Source: Candidatus Aquidulcis sp.
Lineage (GTDB): Bacteria; Chloroflexota; Anaerolineae; Anaerolineales; UBA4823
DNA length: 47,621 bases
Assembly (NCBI GenBank): GCA_020723385.1
Contig: DYIZ01000014.1
Span: 1-47,621, forward strand
Direction of reading: 5' to 3'
Shown here: piece after piece, positions 41,624-47,621 of the stretch
How the letters are laid out: each line of letters begins with the position of its first letter
Numbering within the stretch: position 1 is the stretch's first letter
Program-made: the position numbers and the translations under genes
Notes under the pieces: generated by a model
The model's database searches: none
Seen by the model: the letters and a program-made list of their open reading frames with translations, nothing else
Told to the model about the DNA's origin: nothing

Positions 41624-43285
41624 ATGACCCAAACCCGTATTCGCAATCTGATTTTCGTGCTTATCCTCGTCGCCTACGCAGCTTACGCGGCGGTGTACAT
41701 TTTCGAATCCAGCTTCGTGGTGGACGGAACGCGCTACTATGTGCTGTTCGATGATGCTATGATTTCGATGGTCTACGCCCGCAACGTGGCGCATGGACTG
41801 GGGCCGGTTTGGAACCCCGGCGAGCGAGTGGAGGGCTTTACCAACCCGCTGTGGGTGGCCTTTATGGCGCTGTTTCACTTCCTCCCGATCTCCGCGCCGC
41901 TAATCAGCTTGCCCATCCAGATCGCCGGAGGGCTGTTCTTCATCGGCAGCCTGTATTTCACCAAAAAGATCGCCGAAGAGCTTAGCCCCGGGGCGCTCGT
42001 GCCGCTGCTGGCGGTGTTCGTGACTGCTTTCTACGGGCAGCTCAGTACGTGGAGCCTGCTGGGGATGGAGGTCAGCGTCTTGCTGCTGATCACCACCGCC
42101 GCAGTCTGGCTGGCGATCCGGCAGATGAAGACCGGGAAATTCTCCCCATGGTTGTACATCCTGCTCGGAGTGGGCACGCTCGTCCGGCTGGATATGGCAG
42201 TGCCCTACCTGGCGATCCTGTCATTTCTGTTCGTGGCCGACCCCGCCAATCGCAAGCGGCATCTGCTGTGGGGCGTGAGCCTGTTCGTCGCCTTCCTGGG
42301 CGGGCAGACGCTGCTGCGCTGGCTGTACTACGGCGAATGGCTGCCGAACACGTATTATCTCAAAGTCACCGGCGCGCCGCTGCTGCTGGTTTTGAAACGC
42401 GGCGTGTTCGTCTTTGTCAAGTTCGTGTGGAACTTCAACCCGGCGCTGTTTGCGCTGCCGTTTCTGGTGATCCTGGCCCGGCGGGAAAAAGCCACGCTGC
42501 TCATGGCCTGGGTGTTCGCCGCCTTCTGCGCCTACAGCGTCTACGTGGGCGGCGACGCCTGGGAGAGCAAAGGCGGTGCCAACCGCTTCATCTCGACCGG
42601 CATCCCCCTCTTCTTCGTGCTTTTCGCTTATTCCCTGGAACTGATCCGCCAGGCGTTGGTGGGCAGTCAGCAGTCAGCACTCAGCACTCAGCAGTCAGCA
42701 GTCAGCAACGGTACAGAACACCGTGGTCAGCCCTCGGCTCTCGCCCACCGGCTCTCGGCCCTCGGCGTTATCATTTTCGCCCTCATTGGCCTGGTCAATT
42801 TCAACGCCCTGCTAGACACCAGCTCGCTCAAATACTGGCTTCTGCTCGAACGGCATCCTTTCGTCCCCGGCAGCGAGCGGTATGTGAACATCGCCAATCT
42901 CGTGGATCAGGTTTCCACCCCAGATGCCAAAGTGGCCGTGGTGACCGCCGGAATCATCGCCTATTACAGCGAACGTGACACGATTGACATGCTCGGCAAG
43001 AGCGACAAAGTCATCGCTCGCGAGCCGATGCACCTCATCCCCGGTTTGCCGTTGATTGACCTGCGCCCCGGTCACATGAAATGGAATTACGCTTACTCCA
43101 TCGGCGAGCTGAAACCGGATGTGATTGCCCAAATGTACAGCGAAAGCCCCAGGGAGGAGCGGGACAAGTGGGTTGTGGGGTACACCCCCATCGTGGTCGG
43201 CACGATCACCTTCTACGTGCGCGACGACTCGCCGTATGTGTTGTGGGATGAGGTGGAGAAGCTCAAAAGCGAAAGTAATCAGTGA
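41624..43285 (+). CDS. Polytopic membrane glycosyltransferase (GT-C-like), plus strand
   Basis: 553 aa. Hydrophobic segments begin LIFVLILVAYAAYAAVYIF. The first loop has YYVLFDDAMISMVYARNV followed by NPGERVEGFTNPLW, closely related to the motif in the 10779 gene. About ten segments precede a ~130-residue soluble C-terminus. Residues ~347-380 (VGSQQSALSTQQSAVSN and QPSALAHRLSALG) are two heptamer tracts in frame in a loop between two membrane helices. The stop TGA is within another heptamer tract shared with the convergent gene. Confidence 0.82.
   Translation: MTQTRIRNLIFVLILVAYAAYAAVYIFESSFVVDGTRYYVLFDDAMISMVYARNVAHGLGPVWNPGERVEGFTNPLWVAFMALFHFLPISAPLISLPIQIAGGLFFIGSLYFTKKIAEELSPGALVPLLAVFVTAFYGQLSTWSLLGMEVSVLLLITTAAVWLAIRQMKTGKFSPWLYILLGVGTLVRLDMAVPYLAILSFLFVADPANRKRHLLWGVSLFVAFLGGQTLLRWLYYGEWLPNTYYLKVTGAPLLLVLKRGVFVFVKFVWNFNPALFALPFLVILARREKATLLMAWVFAAFCAYSVYVGGDAWESKGGANRFISTGIPLFFVLFAYSLELIRQALVGSQQSALSTQQSAVSNGTEHRGQPSALAHRLSALGVIIFALIGLVNFNALLDTSSLKYWLLLERHPFVPGSERYVNIANLVDQVSTPDAKVAVVTAGIIAYYSERDTIDMLGKSDKVIAREPMHLIPGLPLIDLRPGHMKWNYAYSIGELKPDVIAQMYSESPREERDKWVVGYTPIVVGTITFYVRDDSPYVLWDEVEKLKSESNQ
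42663..42764. repeat. Two adjacent heptamer tracts in frame (GCASTCA x6 and GCYCTCG x5)
   Basis: GCAGTCA, GCAGTCA, GCACTCA, GCACTCA, GCAGTCA, GCAGTCA (42663-42704), then 25 bases, then GCCCTCG, GCTCTCG, CCCACCG, GCTCTCG, GCCCTCG (42730-42764). Both arrays are mirror-ordered in their variants. They encode a hydrophilic 34-residue insertion between predicted membrane helices. Confidence 0.9.
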
Positions 43286-43307
43286 GCAGTGATCAGTTGT
43301 CAGTAAC
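43280..43307. repeat. CAGTNNN heptamers shared by two convergent stop codons
   Basis: CAGTGAG, CAGTGAT, CAGTTGT, CAGTAAC. The TGA at 43283-43285 ends the plus-strand gene, and TCA at 43300-43302 is the TGA of the minus-strand dehydrogenase. Same family as 8930-9019. Confidence 0.88.
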
Positions 43308-44316
43308 TGATGAGCTGGCCTTGCTTGGCTGAATCCAGCGCGCCCAGCGCCAGGCGCAGGGCGGCGATGCCGTCCTGAAGCGTGCAGACTGGCTCGACTT
43401 CGCCGCGGCAGACGGCCAGGAAATGGCGCGTCTGATCGAGGAACATCACGTTGCGATCGAAGCCATCTGGAAACGGGTGGGGCTCCCAATCTCCCGGTTG
43501 ACCATCCCCCCGGGCGCGGCTGACCCGCACGGCCCCCTCGGCATTATCCCAGTGAATCGTCCCATCCGTGCAGACTATCTCCAGCGTATGCTGCGGAGGG
43601 CGCTGAACATAATTCAGGTGGATGCTGCCCACCGTCCCGCAGCTAAATTTCAGTCCTATCTCGGCAGTATCATCCACCGCCAATTCCAGGTCGCTCAATT
43701 TCCCGGCGAACGCCCACAGCGCCGCCACATCCCCTAACAGCCAGCGCAGATAATCCAGCGGGTGACTCAGCGTCAACACCACCCCGCCGCCCAGGTCGGG
43801 CCGCGCCGCGTAACCCTGGCGGTAATCTTCCCACGGGTGCCAGTTGGGGAGGTATTCACCCCAGTGGGCGCGGAAAGACAGGGGACGGCCGACCGTTGAC
43901 CGATGACCGTTGACCGGCGCGAGGATTTCTTTGATTGTTTGCAAGCCGGGATGGAAGCGGAATTGAAAACCCACCAGGATTTTTGCGCCGCCGCGGGCGG
44001 CGGCAGCTTCGAGCTGGTCGAGCCGGTCGAGCGAGTGGGAAACGGGCTTCTCGAGGAAAAGATGACAGCCCTGCTCGGCGGCGGGAATCGCCACATCGAG
44101 GTGCAGCGCCGTCGGGTTGGCGACGATCACCGCATCCGGGTGGTGAGCCAACGCCCCCCGGATGTCGGTCTCCACCGGGTAAGCAGCGATCTCATCGTCT
44201 GGCAGCGTGCTGCGGCGGGAGCGCAAGAAGACGAAATCGTCTTCGCCGAGGGATTTCAGGTTGCGGAAATGTCTCCGGCCAATCGAGCCAAAACCTGCGA
44301 TCAAAAATTTTGTCAT
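43300..44316 (-). CDS. Gfo/Idh/MocA-family oxidoreductase
   Basis: 338 aa from ATG 44316, overlapping the HIT gene's stop (ATGA). The N-terminal Rossmann motif is FLIAGFGSIGRRHF; CHLFLEKPVSHS carries the conserved EKP; and a GGVVLTLSHPLDYLRWLLG block holds the family's catalytic His region. It resembles sugar dehydrogenases such as PtmF of legionaminic-acid loci. A short insertion (about residues 133-142, PVNGHRSTVG) is heptamer-encoded. The stop codon is supplied by a heptamer tract. Confidence 0.88.
   Translation of the reverse strand: MTKFLIAGFGSIGRRHFRNLKSLGEDDFVFLRSRRSTLPDDEIAAYPVETDIRGALAHHPDAVIVANPTALHLDVAIPAAEQGCHLFLEKPVSHSLDRLDQLEAAAARGGAKILVGFQFRFHPGLQTIKEILAPVNGHRSTVGRPLSFRAHWGEYLPNWHPWEDYRQGYAARPDLGGGVVLTLSHPLDYLRWLLGDVAALWAFAGKLSDLELAVDDTAEIGLKFSCGTVGSIHLNYVQRPPQHTLEIVCTDGTIHWDNAEGAVRVSRARGDGQPGDWEPHPFPDGFDRNVMFLDQTRHFLAVCRGEVEPVCTLQDGIAALRLALGALDSAKQGQLISY
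43890..43917. repeat. TGACCGN heptamer x4 inside oxidoreductase gene
   Basis: CGACCGT, TGACCGA, TGACCGT, TGACCGG in phase, in frame in the coding sequence between the NAD-binding and C-terminal domains. It is the reverse complement of the CGGTCNN family at 21118-21145. Confidence 0.85.
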
Positions 44317-44756
44317 AGCCGCTCCTGTATGGCTTCGGCAATCCGGCGCATCAACTCCCGGTCGCGTTCGGCGTCGAACATGCGGCCGTCCATGACCTCT
44401 TTCGGGTACGACCAGGGCGGGCCGAGGCGCATCGCTTCCGGCTCGGAGAGGTAGCGCGGGATGATGTGGGCGTGCAGCGCCGGGTCGGAATTGCCGAAGA
44501 TGGCGTAGTTGATGCGATAAGCGCCGGTCACTTCGAGCAGCGCATCGCCGATGAGGGCCATATCGCACAGGTATTCGGCCCGCTGCGCCCGGTCGAGATC
44601 ATTCAGGCTTGGCACAACCGGGTCGGGGAGCAGGATGCAATACCCGCTCAGGTATTGCATATCGCACAAGACCACCCAGCCGGAGGGGACGCGGCAGATG
44701 AGTGAGGGCTTTATGCCACTGCGGGCGGCTTCGACTTGAATATGGATGTTGGACAT
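44313..44756 (-). CDS. HIT-superfamily protein
   Basis: 147 aa. The histidine-triad region reads DPALHAHIIPRYLSEPE near residues 92-108; the canonical HxHxH is reduced to HAHIIP, which still holds two histidines. Upstream, GYCILLPDPVVPSLNDLDRAQ is the typical HIT second block. HIT enzymes hydrolyse or transfer nucleotides from nucleoside phosphates. Here it precedes the Gfo/Idh gene and may act on a sugar nucleotide (inference). A GGTGTCA heptamer tract lies just upstream of its ATG. Confidence 0.8.
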   Translation of the reverse strand: MSNIHIQVEAARSGIKPSLICRVPSGWVVLCDMQYLSGYCILLPDPVVPSLNDLDRAQRAEYLCDMALIGDALLEVTGAYRINYAIFGNSDPALHAHIIPRYLSEPEAMRLGPPWSYPKEVMDGRMFDAERDRELMRRIAEAIQERL

Positions 44757-44768
44757 GAAGGGTGCTCC

Positions 44769-44789
44769 GGTGTCACGTGCCAGGTGTCA
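44769..44789. repeat. GGTGTCA heptamer x3 at a stop codon
   Basis: GGTGTCA, CGTGCCA, GGTGTCA. The last TCA (44787-44789) is, on the minus strand, the TGA stop of the WD40 gene. Confidence 0.75.
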
Positions 44790-46730
44790 AGGTATCCCCC
44801 ATACACGAATACTTCCATCCATCGAGGCCGAGATAATTCTACGACCGTCGGGGGTAAAGGCTATACTTGTGATTTCTTCATCGTGACCTAGGAGCCTGGA
44901 TAGCCAATAGCCATTGCTACTCATCCACAATTGGATAGCATCATTATCGTTTTGCGATGCTGTGGCAATCAACTGGCTATCTGGTGAATAGGCGACGGCG
45001 GTAGTACCCCACACTGCCCATAATGAGGTGATTGAATAGCCATCTTTTGTGCGCAGAAGCCTGACACCGCCGGGATTCTGCTCATTCATCGAAACGACAG
45101 ATAGAAATTCTCCATTAGGAGAGAGCATCATTGCAGAGATTATTCCGCCTCCTCTGAACAACAAAAACTCAGGTGTCATTGTGCTCATCCCCCATTTTGC
45201 AATATCGCCGTTCTCTTGTCCCAAGATAAACGCATTTCCCTCAGGCAAAAAATCTATAGCGGTACCTTGGATCGTTGCTAACAAAGAACCATTAGCCGCT
45301 TGAAAAAGCCGAATTTCTTTTTCAAGAGTTCCTACTGCAACAACATCGCCCTTTTCCGAAAAGGCTAATGTACTGGCTTCTGAAAATAAGTCAGTTGACC
45401 ATAATAGCATACCGCCATCAACCCGCCATACTTCAAGATTACCATCTTTGGAAGCAGTTGCTAACAAATCACCATCTGGAGAAAAGCGGACTTGTTTGAT
45501 AGCGCTATACCCGAGTGTTTGCCTATCATAGAAAATAATACCTGTCTGTGTTCCTAACATTTGCAAACAACCATCCATCGAACCTAAAGCGATTTTTTGT
45601 CCGTCTGGGGAAATATCCATGGAAGTTACTATGCCGACAAAGCCCTTCAGGTAGACCGTTTCACTACTATCATCAACCATTGACCAAAACTTGACCCTTC
45701 CACCATTCGAAGCCAGCGCAAGCTGCTTATGGTCTGGTGATAGGGCAGCCTTTGAAAAACCCTGTTTTTTATCAATTTCCACATGATGGATGACTTTACC
45801 ATTTTCAACACCCAAAACGGTGATTTCAAGTTGCTCTGGTTGAGATAAAAATTCATCAGTAATGATGCCTATGGTTTTCGAATCGTCCGAGAAGGAAATC
45901 GTTGTATAACCTGCACTGGCACGAATTTCATGAACTATCTCGTTCCTGTCCAGCCCCCAAATAGCGATTACATTTTCAGCGGATTCCATCGCCAGAAATC
46001 TACCATCTGGAGAAAAATCAATTGCACTAACCTTGCCGTGATGACCTTCTAATCGGTAATACTCTGAGAAATTATTTGCCAGCAATAACAGAATATCCTT
46101 ACCGGAGCTTATGGCTAGAATCTGCCCTCCTGGCGAATATGACATATCCCAAACATTTGGAAAATAACGAATCGAATTCAGTTTTGGATCATTCAACTGC
46201 CAAACTTTGACTTCCCCATCTCGTGAGCAGGACACAAATATTTCGTTGTCGGGTGAAAAAGCTATGGTAATAATCGGCTCTCGGTGGGTAATAAAAATCG
46301 GCTCTATGGAATCATCAGTTCGTGAAATGGCGACAACATTCGAATCCTCACCAAGACGAATAGCAACCCAACTTTTGTCTGGGGAGTAGAAATATTCATA
46401 GTGTTCCACGTATTTAAAGTCATTCACCACCTTCATCCCTTGAACCCCATATTGGTATGTTCCAAACGAACTATTGACCATAAGGGATTTACCATCACGT
46501 GAGTATGTGATCCCTTGTAACAGGCCATTGCCCCATTGCTCTAGCTCGATTAACTGATCTGTATTTTCTATCGAAATCACTTCATCACTTCTACGCCTTC
46601 GGGTGCCCAATTCATCCGCCTGATGCGCCAGGGAATTTGGCAAGACACAACTAAAATTAGCAAGAGCCAGCAGACTAGCAACCAGAACAACACAAGCATA
46701 TTGCTTGGTTGAACAAAATCTAAGCTCCAT
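44787..46730 (-). CDS. Exported WD40-repeat beta-propeller protein
   Basis: 647 aa. An N-terminal hydrophobic segment (ACVVLVASLLALANFSC) suggests export, with Cys ~28 as a possible but non-canonical lipid site. The rest is two beta-propellers of WD40-like repeats: IAFSPDNEIFVSCSRDGEVK, AIDFSPDGRFLAM, MDISPDGQKIALGS, VRFSPDGDLLATASKDGNLE, and finally IAFTPDGRRIISASMDGSIR before IRVWGIP. The coding sequence is AT-rich (24 of 60 G+C at 45301-45360), unlike the glycosyltransferase genes. This suggests later acquisition. Function is probably protein binding; the partner is unknown. Confidence 0.85.
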   Translation of the reverse strand: MELRFCSTKQYACVVLVASLLALANFSCVLPNSLAHQADELGTRRRRSDEVISIENTDQLIELEQWGNGLLQGITYSRDGKSLMVNSSFGTYQYGVQGMKVVNDFKYVEHYEYFYSPDKSWVAIRLGEDSNVVAISRTDDSIEPIFITHREPIITIAFSPDNEIFVSCSRDGEVKVWQLNDPKLNSIRYFPNVWDMSYSPGGQILAISSGKDILLLLANNFSEYYRLEGHHGKVSAIDFSPDGRFLAMESAENVIAIWGLDRNEIVHEIRASAGYTTISFSDDSKTIGIITDEFLSQPEQLEITVLGVENGKVIHHVEIDKKQGFSKAALSPDHKQLALASNGGRVKFWSMVDDSSETVYLKGFVGIVTSMDISPDGQKIALGSMDGCLQMLGTQTGIIFYDRQTLGYSAIKQVRFSPDGDLLATASKDGNLEVWRVDGGMLLWSTDLFSEASTLAFSEKGDVVAVGTLEKEIRLFQAANGSLLATIQGTAIDFLPEGNAFILGQENGDIAKWGMSTMTPEFLLFRGGGIISAMMLSPNGEFLSVVSMNEQNPGGVRLLRTKDGYSITSLWAVWGTTAVAYSPDSQLIATASQNDNDAIQLWMSSNGYWLSRLLGHDEEITSIAFTPDGRRIISASMDGSIRVWGIP

Positions 46731-46789
46731 AACAAATCAATTCTCCATTGAAATGTATTCGATAATCAGCTTTTTGTTCCATCTCACTG

Positions 46790-47621
46790 CTAAATCAACC
46801 GCAGCAGATATTCCCCCGTCCGTTTTCCTGCACTGCCGTCCGAGAAAGTCACTTCCTGCTCGATGAACTTCTGCCGTGTGTCGCGGTCGGCGCCGGGGTT
46901 TTGCAAATAGAAATCGAGCGCTTCGCGCAGTTCGGCCTCGTTCAGCGCCACCCGCCCGGCGCCGGCGCGGCGGAAACGGTCGTGGGTGGGCCAGTTGCCG
47001 ATCTGCGAGAGGGGCAGGGAGAATTTACGGAAAGTGTTCCAACCGCCCGGCGCGTCAAGGCACACGCTGACAATCGGCGCGCCGTGGCAGGCCGCCTCGA
47101 CCACCATCGTCGAATACACGGTGGTGAATACATCGGAATACGCCATCATCGAGGACTTTTCGGGCATATCCTCCCCGGAATAGTAGCCCAGCGAGCCGCC
47201 CAACGGCACCGGCTCGACAACGTGTACGTGCGGCAGGTCTTGCGCCAGCTTGTGGATTTTCTCGCGCTCCTCGGCGTATAGATGCACATTCTGGAAGTGA
47301 TTGGGATGCAGGCGGATGAGCAACTGCGCGGGCGCAGCCAGACTGTCGCTGGCAACCAGCCGCGCCAGCGCCTCGACGTTCTGGTAATTGGGGGAAAAGC
47401 TGACGAAACTGGCCGCGTAGGAGATCAGCTTGCGCTGCAGGTCGAGATTGTGCAGCCGGAAATACTCATCGCGCGGGACTTGCCAGGTTTTGCGGAAATA
47501 ACCGTCATACGAGGGGATGCCGCCGATGTTGACCCGCCCCGGGGGGAAATCGTCGCCCAGGGTCAGTTCCTGCTTCTGAAGGTCTGACCAGCAGGTGACG
47601 TAATCCACCGGAGTGGCGGGG
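46790..47621 (-). CDS. GT-B-like glycosyltransferase, C-terminal part (5' partial)
   Basis: 277 codons visible; the frame continues past the right edge. The sequence has LLIRLHPNHFQNVHLYAEE, VEPVPLGGSLGYYSGEDMPEKS and TTVYSTMVVEAACHGAPIVSVC. These match the C-terminal half of GT-B enzymes of the capsule/CDP-glycerol transferase type, where the conserved Ser/Thr-Glu motif binds the donor. The end KRTGEYLLRLI is a typical terminal helix. It is related in style to 33923-35605, but no close similarity was seen. Substrate unknown. Confidence 0.75.
   Translation of the reverse strand, partial: PATPVDYVTCWSDLQKQELTLGDDFPPGRVNIGGIPSYDGYFRKTWQVPRDEYFRLHNLDLQRKLISYAASFVSFSPNYQNVEALARLVASDSLAAPAQLLIRLHPNHFQNVHLYAEEREKIHKLAQDLPHVHVVEPVPLGGSLGYYSGEDMPEKSSMMAYSDVFTTVYSTMVVEAACHGAPIVSVCLDAPGGWNTFRKFSLPLSQIGNWPTHDRFRRAGAGRVALNEAELREALDFYLQNPGADRDTRQKFIEQEVTFSDGSAGKRTGEYLLRLI

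Noticed and set aside
42663-42764. Short CRISPR-like array
   Set aside because: Units are contiguous 7-mers without spacers, lie within a coding sequence, and have no cas genes nearby.
1-47621. tRNA, rRNA or riboswitch genes
   Set aside because: No cloverleaf-like CCA-ended segments, rRNA-like blocks or known riboswitch cores were recognised by eye.

Overview
The window reads as one block of an envelope or extracellular glycan locus, about 55-60% GC, with almost every gene on the minus strand in long, tightly overlapping operons. It most resembles a Chloroflexota (Anaerolineae-like) genome. This is inferred from secreted proteins carrying the YLPVV/LLPLV motif, Thr/Pro-rich lipoprotein spacers, an extreme density of short degenerate tandem repeats, and many polytopic ArnT/PMT-like glycosyltransferases. 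No rRNA, tRNA, CRISPR array or IS transposase was seen.

Layout, read in the direction of transcription (right to left). 47621-43300: end of a GT-B-like enzyme, an AT-rich WD40-type exported protein, a HIT protein and a Gfo/Idh/MocA dehydrogenase. 43285-41624: one plus-strand membrane glycosyltransferase. 41556-35742: an SDR, a possible 2H-like protein, a beta-propeller lipoprotein, a cytidylyltransferase-HAD phosphatase fusion, a small membrane protein and a NeuB-type synthase. These look like the core of a nonulosonic-acid (sialic/KDN/legionaminic-like) pathway. 35605-27063: a capsule-type glycosyltransferase, a double GNAT protein, a methyltransferase, two membrane glycosyltransferases, a GT2 and a second small cytidylyltransferase. 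27055-24510: two toxin-antitoxin modules either side of a D-2-hydroxyacid dehydrogenase, plus a remnant of a second dehydrogenase 3' end. 23905-16185: an SDR, a DUF115-like protein, tandemly duplicated GT2s and tandemly duplicated membrane glycosyltransferases. 16097-1: a promoter, a Wzz-like chain-length protein, two secreted glycoside-hydrolase-like proteins, a membrane glycosyltransferase, the dTDP-L-rhamnose genes (rfbC, rfbB, rfbA, rfbD), an inserted AbiEii-like nucleotidyltransferase pair, a methyltransferase and three glycosyltransferases.

Functionally, rfbABCD would supply dTDP-L-rhamnose, and NeuB plus the fusion protein a CMP-activated nine-carbon acid. The GT2/GT4/GT-B enzymes would assemble a glycan on the cytoplasmic side, the membrane enzymes would act on lipid-linked sugars outside, and the Wzz-like protein would set chain length. 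No Wzx flippase, Wzy polymerase or initiating phosphoglycosyl transferase was recognised here.

The strongest unexplained signal is a population of tandem heptanucleotide tracts (at least fifteen, several sequence families). They sit at gene junctions, where they supply start or stop codons, or lie in frame inside coding regions at linkers and loops. They are accompanied by at least five families of larger imperfect palindromes, some nested inside heptamer tracts.
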